Shown piece after piece: positions 15,862 to 27,900 of a DNA stretch of 64,000 bases (positions are counted from its first letter, which is position 1; every line of letters starts with the position of its first letter). A program made the position numbers and the translations under genes. Location of the stretch: the NCBI GenBank assembly GCA_902728285.1, contig CACVBU010000751.1, positions 1 to 64,000 of the forward strand. The letters are read 5' to 3'. Origin of the DNA: Clytia hemisphaerica (Eukaryota; Cnidaria; Hydrozoa; Leptothecata; Clytiidae). The notes beneath the pieces are model-generated. The model did no database searches. It was given only the letters and a program-made list of their open reading frames with translations, and was not told the DNA's origin.

Positions 15862-18349
15862 AATTTCTATTTCTATTTCTATATATTTATTTGCATAAAT
15901 TCATTAGAATTACTTTCGCAAATATTTAACAAAAAATTTTTTAGGAAAATAAGAAAATTTAAGTCTATTAAGTTAAGTTTATTTAAAATGTACATATAAT
16001 GGTTAAAATATTAAAATGGTAAATAATAAATAATAGATAAGTAAGTTTAAATAGTAAGTTAAAGATAATATTTCTAGAAAAACTAACAGTAGTTAGGAAT
16101 TTAACGAAGGCAAAAATTTGCAAAAGTTTGTCGCGAGGTAGATTATAGACATGACTGGAGAATTAGACAGAAGCTTAAGTGTTTTGTCTTAAGTAATTGA
16201 AAAGTGTATATGATTATAATACTTATTTAATAGTCAAAGAGTTTCTAAATTTATCCCTTTCTTTTAAATTTACAATTCCATTGTCCAAGCTATTCCATAG
16301 TTTGAAAGTGAAAGGAAAAAATGAGTTTTCATAAACTTTAAGTTTTGCATGGATCAAGTTATATCTTACATTAGAAGTCCTTTGTCTTGTTGGTAGTAAA
16401 GGCTTCTCCATGTATTTAAAGCCATTTACGCAATCAAATAACATTTTCAAACAAGATAAGTCTCTTCGCATTTCAAGAGACTCGAGATTCAATCGTTTAG
16501 CCATTGCTGTTGGGCTGTAATGGTATGCCCATTTGTTCTCAATCCATCTACAAGCTTTGCGCTGGACCATTTCGATCTTGCTAGATAACGTTGTGTTGTT
16601 ATGAGGGCACCAGACAGGGCTAGCATATTCGAGAATTGGGCGTATGAATATTTTGTAGCATTCGAGTTTGGTCTCTTTAAGACATGATTGAAGGTTGCGT
16701 TGCAGGAAAAGTCTCACATTGGTAGCTTTAGAGACAATCGTGTTAACGTGGTCTTTCCAATTTAGCTTTTTGTTGATGGTTACCCCTAAGTATTTGGCTT
16801 TGCTGACTGTTTCTAGTTTCTCATTGTGGATGAAGTAATCACAGACAGTAGGTTTTACTTTATTTGTTATTCGCAAAACTTTACATTTCTTGGGATGGAA
16901 TTCCATGGACCAATCGTCTTCCCATTTTTGTAAAATTGTCAAGGTCGTTTTGGAGAATAGTGGTGTCGTTTAGGCTACGAATGATACGGTGTAGGAGTGA
17001 GTCGTCAGCAAATAAAGCAAGTGTGGATTCGGTTGTGAGTGGCATATCGTTAATATATATGAGAAAGAGTAATGGGCCCAATACAGATCCCTGTGGTACT
17101 CCTGATTCAACTTTTGATTGTGGGGACGTAGATCCTCGGACAACAACACATTGGGTTCTGTTGGATAGAAAGTCAGTGATCCACGATAATATTTCATTTC
17201 GAATGCCGTAGTGATGTAATTTGATGAGTAGCTTTCTGTGGTTAACTTTATCGAAAGCCTTGCTAAAGTCTAGAAGGACTGAGTCAATCTGTTCACTGTT
17301 GTTAAGGGCTTTTGCAAATTTATCAACCGTTGCTACATGCTAGTAATTGTGTTTCGCATGAGCGTTGTTTGCGAAAACCGTGTTGAGCATCACTAAGTGT
17401 ACCGTCTTTCTCGAGATGGGTCATGATATGGCTGAATAGGATGTGCTCCATGATCTTGCAGGAAATAGAAGTGAGGCTGACTGGTCGATAGTTTTCAGCA
17501 GTTGATCTGGGTTTGTTTCCTCCTTTGTGAATTGGAGTGACAGTGCCTTTTTTCCAGTCTTCCGGTACTTTCCCTTGTTTAAGTGAGGCGGTGAATAGTT
17601 TAACAATGCATCTGTAATCTCTTCAGCACATTCTTTAAGAAATCGAGCAGGTATATTGTCAGGTCTGCATGCTTTACCAGGATCAATGTTTTTCAATAGT
17701 TTTTCAATTCCATTTCTTGTAAAGTTAATATTGGCAATGTCTGAACCTTTGGGACCGTTGATTGTTGGAGTTATACCATTGTCCTTGGAGAAAACACTGC
17801 AATAATGTTGATTGAGAAGTTGGGCGATTTCACCATCATCTGAGTGGATTTGTCCATTTTTGTCAATGAGTGGCGCAACTCCAGCAATATCATTTCGCTT
17901 AGATTTGATATATTTAAAAAGTTTCTTTTTATTTCCTGTTACTGTCTCTTTAACAAAATTGTTTTTTGTGGTGTTACAGATCTTTCTATAGTGTTTTGCT
18001 GCTAGTTGAAATTTCACCCAGTCTTCATCTTTTCTTGTTCGCTTGTAAACTCTATACCGTCTGATTTTCTGTCGGTTAGCTCTTTTGCATATTTGATTGA
18101 ACCAGGGTTGATCAAAGTGTTTTTTTTGTTGTGGTTGTTGGGACATGGCGCTCTTGACATACTTTAACCATATTTTTTATACCGTTCCAGATTTCATTTA
18201 CTGGGGTTTCGTCAGATGTTGTATTACAAAGGGTTCTGCATTTATCTCTAACGTCGTTACAGAGTGCTGTAAAATCAGTTCTGTTCCAGCACATCACTTT
18301 GCGTTGGATCGGTTTAACTTTATGTCTCTGAGGGTGGCATATCATGATA
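15862..18349 (-). mobile_element. Degenerate non-LTR retrotransposon (LINE), minus strand
   Basis: Reading right to left, this holds the region between endonuclease and reverse transcriptase, the RT core and the conserved C-terminal region of a CR1/Jockey-like LINE. It ends in a short TAGAAA-type simple repeat tail (15862-15881 on the plus strand reads as TTTCTA units). Its 5' side stops where a TA-flanked foldback begins at 18350. It differs in sequence from the plus-strand LINE at 51.5-55.5 kb. Confidence 0.85.
16223..18340 (-). pseudogene. Broken LINE reverse transcriptase ORF2
   Basis: The coding trace is split among several frames. About 18340-17421 is the pre-RT segment (GKACRPDNIPARFLKE). 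About 17420-16881 holds the RT core, with [20 protein letters not shown] and the catalytic FADD box (ALFADDSLL). About 16942-16223 is the C-terminal thumb and connection (KYLGVTINKKLNWKDHV, RPILEYASPVWCPH). Frame changes occur near 17430 and 16900, so no full protein can be made. The endonuclease domain is missing upstream. Confidence 0.85.
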
Positions 18350-18571
18350 TACCCTGAGATTGGGTAACTTGCATCAGTGGAGGCAAACATGCATAGCCCT
18401 CAAATGAATGACCTGTCTGGTCATTAAAATACAACTACGCAGCTCCACTTGCAGCTCTACTCTTCCATTTTTGTTTTAAGTTAACTTCCTATTTTAATGA
18501 CCAGCCAAGTCTTTCATTTGAGGGCTATGCATGTTAGCCTCCACTGATGCAAGTTACCCAATCTCACGGTA
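18350..18571. mobile_element. TA-flanked palindromic MITE (family TACCNTGAGATTGGG), copy 1
   Basis: Ends are TACC(C)TGAGATTGGGTAAC on the left and the complement of TACCGTGAGATTGGGTAAC on the right. The inverted arms continue for about 75 bases (landmarks TTGCATCAGTGGAGG, CAAATGAATGACC) around a short loop. TA at both outer ends is a likely target duplication. A second copy lies at 63697-63940. It abuts the 5' end of the degenerate LINE. Confidence 0.8.
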
Positions 18572-18608
18572 CCAAATATGCGTTTCCCGTAATTTTTGTA
18601 TGAAGAGT

Positions 18609-18925
18609 AGGACCCTGCCGACGCACCGGACTTAACGAACACCGGACACGCGAAAGTCCGGTGTAAAATGAGAATTTTTTTACCACTGGACAATTTCTAC
18701 ACCGGACTTAAGGAAGTCGGATGTCCGGTGTCAGAGAAGGATATTTTTTCCCACGGACATGACCAGTCCGGTGCTTCCGGTGTTTCTTAATTTTTTGTTT
18801 CATAAATGTCCGGCGTTCAAAATTCCCTGTATGCAACACCGGACTTATTGCGTCCGGTGTAGCGAAAGGATACTTTTTGCCACCGGACAAATACACCGGA
18901 CAGTCCGGTGTGTCGGCAGGGTCCT
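18609..18925. mobile_element. CCGGAC-rich MITE, copy 2, 8-bp duplication TGAAGAGT
   Basis: Same family and orientation as 15444-15788: it starts AGGACCCTGCCGACGC and ends TGTCGGCAGGGTCCT. It is flanked by exact TGAAGAGT copies at 18601-18608 and 18926-18933. It is 317 bp, shorter than copy 1 (345 bp) through internal deletions. Confidence 0.9.
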
Positions 18926-18948
18926 TGAAGAGTTAGGTCTACAACTGT

Positions 18949-19077
18949 CCTGTTGTATGTAGTCCAGCCATAAAAACAATGATGGAGCCATGCATAATCA
19001 CTGTATCATGTATATTGTAATAATTATGCATGGTTTTATCATTGTTTTTCTGCTGGACTACATAAATATTCAACAGG
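18949..19077. repeat. 129-bp foldback hairpin
   Basis: The left arm starts CCTGTTGTATGTAGTCCAGC and the right arm ends GCTGGACTACATAAATATTC then AACAGG. The arms share GCATAATT / AATTATGC and CAATGATG-like blocks, so most of the block can fold into one hairpin. A small MITE is likely. Confidence 0.6.
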
Positions 19078-19842
19078 CAGGGTGGCCTCTTTGAAAAAAA
19101 AAAGGTCTATGTATGGAACAGATAAAATTAAAAAAAGAAAAGATAACTTAGCTAATACCTTTCATTTGAACCACCTTGCTCCTTTTGTGGATGTTTCCAC
19201 TGCTTCACTTTTTTCGAAAGGTTTCCAGTAGGATGGTTTCAGTAAACTGGTAAAGAGCAACTTTAAAAAAAAAACAGCAACAAAATTTAAGGTTTGTTTT
19301 TAAAAGTTCTCATTCGAACAAACTAGTAGGGCTCAACTTGATATTGTTATGAGATTTGAATATCATATTACCTTTGAAGTCGGTAATAAAATCCAAAAGA
19401 ATGTCTATCGCAAGAAGTCCATATTATACTACAACTGAGCCCGCCTATATTTGAATATAGACGGGGAGCAGCGAGCGGGGCAGCGGAGCAGCGCGACGAA
19501 TAGACTAGGAGCAGCGCTTGTACTAACTGTAATTTTTTGACAACTTGTTTGTAGGTATCTGAGCTAGATTTAATATATCAGAGGCTAGCCTTTGTTAACA
19601 GAGGCTGTTGATCAAAGTCCAACGAAATACTGCAGACAGGAAACATCAGTTTGAAAACGGTCAAGTCGAGTCAATCATCAGAATCAAAAAGAGAACATTG
19701 GACATTATTTAGACTATTTTATGCTTTTAAAACGATGGAGTATGCTTTCAGTTAGGTAGCCTGGACATTACTGTATTAACTGTTTTGTAAGTTATTTTTT
19801 GTCTGTTTGTTTTTAATCAATAGAAACGGAATCGACGAAGTC

Positions 19843-20127
19843 ACGACCCTGCCTATGCCCCGGACAGTCCGGGTTTTTTTGATACGTGTCCGGGGTCCGT
19901 ATTATTTGTTTTTGAGAGACTACCCCGGACACCCCAGACAGCCCGCGCGGTCGCTTTTTATAGAATCGCTGACCGCGCGGGCTTTTTTCTAATTTTCTAA
20001 TATACGTCCGGGGTAAATTTATGGCGCAAAAATTGGAGCCCCGGACGTAGGTCCGGGGAAAAAGTTATTTTTTTCAGACCCCAGACATTTGCCCCGGACT
20101 GTCCGGGGCATAGATAGGCAGGGTCGT
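19843..20127. mobile_element. CCCCGGAC-rich MITE (second family), 8-bp duplication ACGAAGTC
   Basis: The inverted ends ACGACCCTGCCTATGCCC / complement bound 285 bp. Exact ACGAAGTC copies flank it at 19835-19842 and 20128-20135. It shares the CCCTGCC start and repeated CCGGAC / GTCCGG motifs with the family at 15444 and 18609, but has CCCCGGAC instead of CACCGGAC. An internal inverted CGCGCGG pair adds a further stem. Confidence 0.88.
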
Positions 20128-20137
20128 ACGAAGTCGA

Positions 20138-21322
20138 AGGACTCTGCCGACGCACCGCGAACTGTCCGGTGGCAAAAAGTATCCTTTCGCTACACCGGAC
20201 GCAATAAGTCCGGTGTCAGTCGGGTGTTGCATACAGCACTGCTGTTCCCCTCAGGCAAAATCGTCGATTCTGTAGAGGTTGCAAAATTGCCGAGTACACA
20301 GAGACGTCGAAAAAAAAAATTCAAAATGGCTGCTGAGCGAGCACTGACAAAAACAAAAAATCAGGAGTTTTCAATAATTGCCTACTACAGCAGAATAAGA
20401 CAGAGAAATGCAGTAAAATAAAAAGTAAACAAACCTTGAACCTTTTGTTTGTCAAAATAAAGAAAATATTATACCTGCAGTAATGTTTATATTCAGAAAT
20501 AAATCCATTTTCCACCAGACCTACAACAACCACCAGCAAGGTTTCAAACCACACTGCGGCATTACTGGCAATGAATTCTGACTTAAAAAATGATGGTCCA
20601 GTTCCCTGGAAAGGGTATGATTACACTTCCAAATGACTTTTCTTTACAATAACGTTTGTCTTCTCACAAATCCAAAAAGATAGGCTATAAAACCAACACG
20701 GGGGTCAATTTTTTTTACAACAAACCGTCAGATCAAACTTTATAAAGATCAACCATGTAAATGTCACTTACACTTGTTTTTGTGATATTTGAAAATAATA
20801 TTTAAACCTTTTTGCCTATACTTGGTTCTACAAAACCATTTCCCTTTCCCGCAGCAGGCTTTAAAGTTCATGTTGACCCCCGTTTTTTTTTTGCGTGGTA
20901 ATCTAGAAAGGCCTTTAGTGCGGTATAAACAAATGATTTCATTGGTTTAAAAAAGTCAAAACATCAAGCTAATACCACGTACGATCAGACAAAATACGGT
21001 CATACGTCATATGATATTTTCGCGCGTTTTAATTCAGCAAAGTTTAGTAAACTCAACCACGTATCAATATTTTGATTTTTCAAGCGGGGATTTCTGTAGA
21101 ATGATAAAATATGGCTTGGCTGGAATGGACACCATAACAGCAAGGCACAGGTAATTTTGGACGCCGGACATTTATGAAACAAAAAATTAAGAAACACCGG
21201 ACCCAGCGGACTGGTCATGTCCAGTGTTTTGATTGTCCGGTGGAAAAAAAAATAATCATTTTACACCGGGCGGACTATTGCATGTCCGGTGTTCGTTAAG
21301 TCCGAAGCGTCGGCAGGGTCCT
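20138..21322. mobile_element. CCGGAC-rich MITE, copy 3, reverse orientation, split by an insertion
   Basis: The left piece (20138-20236) and right piece (21147-21322) are together the reverse complement of copies 1 and 2, with ends AGGACTCTGCCGACGC and GGCAGGGTCCT. A 910-bp foreign block separates them. No 8-bp duplication is evident (GAAGTCGA versus ATCGATGA), so one end may have been rearranged. Confidence 0.8.
20237..21146. mobile_element. 910-bp insertion inside copy 3, ACAG flanks
   Basis: It interrupts the CCGGAC element within a TACAGGGAATTTT stretch that is continuous in copies 1 and 2. ACAG occurs on both sides (20233-20236 and 21147-21150). The ends show a weak inverted match, CACTGCTGTT versus the complement of AACAGCAAGGC. 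No coding region was recognised. Confidence 0.6.
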
Positions 21323-21606
21323 ATCGATGATCGATCAGTCTAACCAAATCGAAAGCAGTTGACCGATTGAAATTCCATTGTCGAACGCAATTGAATCTCA
21401 ATCGAATATTACCGCAATTTTCAGATTTGATTGATGTTCGATTGCGTTCGATTGATGTTCCATTGCTTTCAATCCTCGATTCATTGACCCCCGAATTGTT
21501 CATCGCATAATTTCTATGGGAAATCGAAAGTAATTTCATTCGGCTTGTGATGTTTGAGAGCTTGGATGTTTGAGAGCTTGGATGTTGGGAAGCTGCAAGA
21601 ATAAAG

Positions 21607-21798
21607 CCAGACGATCTCTATCTAACGGAATCGACAATCAAACCAGTCAAACAACAATCAAACCAATCGAATATTACCCAGAATTTTGACGTTCAATTGA
21701 GATTCAATTGCGTTTGACAATCAAATTTCAATCGGTCGATTGCGTTCGATTTGGTTTGACTGGTTGATTGTCAATTCCGTTCGATTGAGATTGTCTGG
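21607..21798. repeat. Foldback rich in AATCGA motifs
   Basis: The left arm CCAGACGATCTC...AACGGAATCGACAATC matches the reverse complement of the right arm GATTGTCAATTCCGTT...GTCTGG. Related CAATCGAA-rich sequence fills 21323-21540 and appears again at the window's right edge (63941-64000). Confidence 0.6.
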
Positions 21799-22765
21799 TA
21801 ATGCAATCAATAGTTGTTGTTGTTTTCCGAGAACGTGTTTGTTTGTGGTGTCCTCTTGTTTGGTGTCTTTTGAATTTTTTTTAACCTTTCCAACCCACTG
21901 TTTTCACACAGTCCATGCGCAACATTTTCTGCAAAAATGGACATGTTCGGTTATTTTGTCATATAACTTAACTCAAGAACTAGAAATCTTTGGATAAAAA
22001 ATGAGCTAGCTATCCCTGATCTGAAAAGCTATAATTAAATTCTGCAGCTTTTAGCTTGGGAACTAGTTCAAATAAGGGGTCACTCATATATCGATTCTTC
22101 CCACGACTAACGTTAAATTGACGCTGATTTGAAAAAACCCCACCCCACCTTTTTTAACGTCAAAGTTTAAAAGTTACCGTAATAACTTGGTCTAATGCGA
22201 CATCCCTCCTCTAATTTCGACACCCTTTTTATCAGCTGAAATTGATAGAAAGATTGGTATTTCGGGTCACGCTCGTTTGGTTTTTAGAAATGTGAACTAC
22301 CGATGTCTAAACTTTTCAATATATCTCCTAAACGGTTTTACTATGTTCTGTGAAAAAATCATAACCATCATAGTGAAATACTCACTTGAAAATATAGAGT
22401 TCGCTCGTCAATTTCGCCAAAATTAGTTCTCGCCAAAATAAGTTCCCTTTAAAGGTAGACAATCCCCCTAGGCTAGGGAATCAACAATCTTTTTCTGTGT
22501 TTGCTCCAGAGATGCATACAAAATATGTTAAAGTAGCAGTAACATATCATTTCCTTTTTGTTCTGGCCATTATTTTCCTGTAACAGCATATGCAGGCTCA
22601 AACCAGTCAAAACATCAAAGGATTTGTGAAATACAGGGTTCGAATTATAGCTTAGCACTTTACAAAATGCAAAGTGAATTTTAGATTTAGCAACCAAAAA
22701 AGATTTCCTAACTCAAAAATACTAAGCTAAAAAATTATAAGAAATCACCTATCTTGGTACTACTT

Positions 22766-22911
22766 TCATTTGTTTATCTATTGCTTTATCAACTTGCTAC
22801 TTCGCAACTTTCTTCATTTATTTATCTATTGCTTTATCTACTCGCTACCTCGCGACTTTCTTCATTCATTTATCTATTGCTTTATCTACTCGCTAATTCA
22901 AAACTTCACTT
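22766..22911. repeat. 48-bp minisatellite, three units
   Basis: Three consecutive units share TTATCTATTGCTTTATC followed by a variable CGCTACNTCGCGACTTTC part. Two overlapping open frames across it (Leu/Tyr/Phe-rich) simply reflect the repeat. Confidence 0.7.
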
Positions 22912-23559
22912 ACTTTGCTTTGTCTACAACCACTTATCTCTTAAGTCTTTCTTCGCTTTTATCAAGAAATGCATTGAAGATACTTTTGCATCTACTTCCA
23001 AACAGCATCGCAAAATACTAAAAATGCTTTGCAAATAGTGAAAAAAAATTTCCTGCGGCACTCCCATTTTTACCTCCCTTTTACTAAGAAATTACTAAGC
23101 TCCTTAAATTTATAATTTGAACCCTGCAATAAGTTTGAAAAGGACCTTTCACAAACCTGATGTGTTGACTGGAGTGACATTTTCTCCCTAGGCACTGATT
23201 GGTATTATCAATAAATAATACCTTTTACCTTGCCACAGTTGAAGTTTGGTACCATTTGTTCAATTATGCACCAATGGTTAGGTATCTTCCTTTCCTTTTT
23301 CGAGACTGAGTACTATCAAGATTCTTAAGCTTTTTTAACAGTCAAGTTTAAAGGCTAAATTTGAGTTATGTTTAGAGTCGGATCCTTTTAAAAAGGACTT
23401 CAGTAGAAACTCCAAGTCTTGCATCAATGATCGTTTTGAAGGGGACAACAACTGGGAGCAATAGTCCAGATGGGGAAGTGACAATGACTTCCAGAGCATC
23501 ATGAATTTATCTCTGGTTCTCTAGATCCGTCAATGATCATTTCAATATAGTTTGTTTTT

Positions 23560-23970
23560 TTGAGAGTAGGACCCCAAGGGCCTCGCTGCACTGTTGATTT
23601 GGATGGGCATTTTTACATGTGATTAATTTATGATGAATTTACTGTAATGTCAGTTTGTTGTTTTTCTATATGGGATGTGCTTGAATTTTTTGTCTTATTG
23701 AACTCCATATTGCTTTCTGTTAGACAGTGTCTAGATCCTCTTGAAGTAGACAGTCATCAAGATATTGCTTTCATGAGTCTTTTGTTGTCAGCAACTGATG
23801 AGAGAATTGAGTGCTTTCTATCCTTTTGTTGATATCACTGATCATTACTAGAAACAATATCATTACCATGCTCAATTTCTCTTGGGCTGTTTTCTTAAAT
23901 AATTTAGTCGTGATTGATGTCATGGCAACAGACCGGTAATTTTCTGTAAAGTGTAAGACCTTGATCTCCT
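23560..23970 (-). pseudogene. Probable eroded LINE reverse-transcriptase fragment
   Basis: On the minus strand the text resembles RT blocks with frame breaks: ENYRSVAMTSITTKLFKK, like the NYRPVSLTS box, and further on SVADNKRLMKAI, like the FADDTKLLK box. No open frame remains. The call rests on these weak matches. Confidence 0.35.
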
Positions 23971-24078
23971 TTTTTATATTGTTGTTTTCTCGCATAAAAA
24001 AGTGTAAAATTTGCCACATTTTGGTATAAAATCATTACTAAAATTGGGAATTTTGGAGTATGACCCCTGGATATTCAA

Positions 24079-24778
24079 GAACACTTGTATAGCAAAGCTG
24101 GACTGAGTACAACGACTATTTCTCCTTCTCTTTTTAACACATGTCTGTCTGAGCCAATTCGCGAACCCTGGTCAGCAGTTGAGAATATTATTTTTCAAAT
24201 TAATTGAAATAATTAGTTGTAACAAAGTTTATCAGTTTCCATAAGGGGCTTTTTTGCAAGAGTTTATATTTGACTTTATGAATGAATGTTTTGAATATAA
24301 TATAAGTTTGGTCAATTTATAGGCCGAAAACCTTGCAAAGAGGGTCCTTCGAAAAAGTTGAATTGTAAAAGTTATTTCAAGGTGTAACAAATATTTTAAA
24401 CAACTTTTAGAAGGTTTCAGTTGAAAATGATGAAGAAAAAATGAGTAAAAAATAACCTAAACTCGCCTAAACTTTCACCAAAGCAAGATGTCAAACAAGG
24501 AACGGAATACATCATACTACAGCTGCTATAAGCAAAATCTTAACATCATTCACGAGAATTTTTTTCTTTTTCTTAATTATTTGATTATATAAAGGTGTCA
24601 TAAAACTCATTAAAAAGTAATTGTTCAATTGTTGTTTTATATAACAAGTTTCATTGTCGAATTACTTTTGTTAAAAAGTAATTGGTCAAAGAAAGACAAT
24701 ATCTATTATTTCGATGACACACATGGTTCAAAGAAAATAAATTTTTGCTCAGTCCAGCTTCGCTATACAAGTGTCCTT
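24079..24778. repeat. TIR element ending 180 bp upstream of CPT1 start
   Basis: Arms of about 30 bases: AGAACACTTGTATAGCAAAG then CTGGACTGAG on the left, and the reverse complement of GGACACTTGTATAGCGAAG then CTGGACTGAG on the right. The right arm ends 180 bp before the CPT1 ATG, so the element may overlap the proximal promoter or a 5' UTR intron. Confidence 0.6.
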
Positions 24779-24939
24779 GGTATATGGTACTTCTCTGATA
24801 CTGTATGGTGCTAGACAACCTAGCATGATGTTTGGGGATTTCTTATTTATATACTGGACGAAATGAATAATATGGCCAGGGCTGCTGCATTGATAAAAAT
24901 CTTCTGCAACTTCTTTGAAATTGTAAAATCTTTTTTTCA

Positions 24940-24958
24940 GATTTGATTTTTTTCCAAA
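24940..24958 (+). promoter_or_regulatory. Probable 5' UTR splice acceptor and leader of CPT1
   Basis: A polypyrimidine tract plus CAG ends at 24940, leaving an 18-nt leader before the ATG with AAA just upstream of the start codon. This suggests that transcription starts further upstream and an untranslated first exon exists. The position of that exon is unknown. Confidence 0.45.
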
Positions 24959-27900
24959 ATGGCTGAAGCAAGAGCAGCTGTAAGCAAACCACATGTGCGT
25001 TTTCACGAAGAAGGTACAAGCGAGATTGAACAAGAGACTCAAGTTGCCAAAAGTTTCTTTCAGGACTTAAAGTTATGTGCCTTCAGAACAAGGTAGGTGT
25101 GTTTCATTTGTTGTTCTAGTTTTCTCATCGATAACTTGTTATTGCATGATTTCAGTTTGTTTGTTTTTTGAGAAAATTTCGTCGTGAATTTAGCACAGTG
25201 TACAATTTTTTTTCAAATCGCTTGCAGTGACATATAGCCATTTAGGTAAAAGTTACAGAAGATTATATCAGTAAACTACAGAAAACTTCAGATTTTTATC
25301 TTACAAAAAAGTTTTTGCAACATTTAATTTCATTGAGAAGCTCATGAATTGGAAACTTTGATACATTATTTGCAACTTCTGAGTTATCTCTAAGCAAAAC
25401 CAAATAGGCAAAAAATCCTAAAATTAATACAAGAAAAAATATTTCTATCGAACAAAAATTTTGGATGAGCACAAATCTACGCCAGATGCCTGTTGTGAAG
25501 AATACATAGATCACTTACTCTCAGGTGCCTAATAAACATGCCTCCACGCTTATTACGAAAATTTTCTAACCCCCACAGACCTTATTAGGACCCCCACGTA
25601 TATTAAAATTCAGAAATTTCTTATCAAGTATTTTGTAGATAGACTGCTAGATTCATTTAATACAGTACTACCTTATTGGAACTAATTTTCGCGGGTTTTG
25701 ATTTTAGCGTTTTTCGCTGTTTTTCGTCAAAATCGCGAAAATTTGATCCCGCGAAAAATTTTGAGAGTTGAAAACCGCGAAAATTAATTCCTGCGAAATA
25801 CAATTTTTTCCAATTTTATCGAAAAATTTGAAAAACCCTATGAAAATGAAAGAAATTTGTCCAAAAAAGGGCAAAACTGCGAAAATTAAAACCCGCGAAA
25901 ATTCCAGAATGGAAAAAACCGCAAAAATTAAAACCCGCGAAATGCTTTTTTTTTCGACTGCAAAAATTAGTTCCAATAAGGTATACTGTACTTATTTCAC
26001 GAGGACATGTTACAGTAATTTTTGTTCTTTTATTGCATTTTCATCTTTTACATGTATTAAAACATTTAGTCTTATTGTTGTGTTACACTCAAAATAATGT
26101 GCATCTTCTTGCTTCCAATAATTAGGGGTATTTTCGCAAACTTATCAAATTTCCAACTAGACTATGTTATAGTCTAAGACAAATCACTATCTAAGAAAAA
26201 AGCCCAAAGCCGAAAAAATTCGCAAACAGGTTTTTTTGCCGAAAAGTGTTAACAGTCGGTAGAGTTGCCAGTCTTAGACTATACGATTTTGGCACAAAAT
26301 ACAAAACAGCCCAAATCGTACGAATTCGAGTTTCCGTATGCGAGGCCAACTGTGATCGGTATTCGAAAAAATCAAAACAAAAGAAAAGAGGCGGGAGAGA
26401 AATTGAGATAAAAGAGGGATTCCAAGAAATATTATAGTTCTCTTTGGAGACCCTCTCCCTTTTATTCCCTTTATATTTTCTTAGAAAACTAATTTTGTTG
26501 AACAGCCATTTTTTTGATAAGTTTGTAATTTCTTTGCAACAAGGATATCTATTAGCCAACTAGATATCTATCTAAACTTTCACCTTATAAATTTCTTAAA
26601 AAACATTTTAATTTAAACCAATCTCACTGCTTAGTCCAAGCAAAACCGCAAAATCTTTTTTATGCCAAAGAGTTATCATCCGTTTCTTCGAAACTCTCCC
26701 ACCGATTTTTTCCTGTATACCGCCATAACGCCATACCACCATATTTTCCCGCCTTTACTATCACTGTAACGGACAATAACATCGTCTAATTTCCAACACC
26801 CACGCTTATTAAGACCCCCACGTTTATTAAAACTCTCAAAAAAATCCAACCCCCACGTTTATTAGGCACCTGAGAGTATTTATAAAGCTGAAATAAACAG
26901 CGTCCATTAAAATGATTTTTAAAAATATATTTTAAGCCATTATTAAAAGCATTTATTTTAATAGTTACAATTTATTACATGATTTTTTTGTGCGAATTTT
27001 TGTGCTATTTCTATGGAAATGGAAGTATTGTTTTAAGTAAATTATAGAAAACTAGATTCTATTCTATAGGCAAAATTTCCATGTTCGGCCGAAATGTTTA
27101 AAGAAAATATCTTTATGTTTTTACAAAAAAACTGGTTTTTTGTTTAAATTTTCTCAAAAACTTTCGGTTGGATCAACTTGTATGATTAAATTCCATACTG
27201 TTCTAGTACATTTTTGGTCCTTTCCATCCAGTCGTCTTTTATTTCGAAAAAACATTTTTTTAAAGAAGAAAAAAAATGTCTTAGAAGTTTTTTGCCAACT
27301 TACTTGTGCTTTTAAATAAAAGAAATAACAAAATAGAATTATTCAACTTACATAAATACAGTAAAATATGTTTTTTTAATCAAAAAACCCCTTTTGATTT
27401 GAGACAAATAACCTCACACTCGTCTTAACTCAGATTTTTTTTGAATATCAAGGTCAATCTATTTTCAGGAGGCAGATCTACAATGGTTTGTGGCCTACAA
27501 CATGGGACTATCTCCTTGGAGCACTTGTTGTTGTTTTTCTCATTATGTACATCGATCATCCCAAGCTGAATGTATTGAGTTTCTACCTGTGGAGGTTTGG
27601 TGACACTTTATATCTTGATGATACATATCCTTACATGTTTCGAATTTTTGCCATCTCACTGATGTCGTCTGTCCTGTACTTCGTTGTTGTACTTTACACA
27701 CGTCAATTCCTGATGAGAATATTGCTGTCTTATAAAGGATGGCTTTGTAAGTATGCATTGCTTTTTGTGGCCACTCCATTCATCATACTGGATCTGAAAA
27801 TCAAGTTATTTTTTGTTTAGCATTGTGGAACAAAAACATTCAAAATATTCAGTCAAAAAGTAGCTTATGCCTATTTTGATAAAGGCCCTGGTCTTTTTTA

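Noticed and set aside
15447-18925. Regularly spaced CACCGGAC repeats suggesting a CRISPR-like array
   Set aside because: Spacing is irregular, motifs occur in both orientations, and the blocks have terminal inverted repeats with 8-bp duplications in a eukaryotic genome.
22754-23038. Leu/Tyr/Phe-rich open frame resembling a membrane protein
   Set aside because: It is a translation of a 48-bp tandem repeat and lacks splice context or conserved residues.
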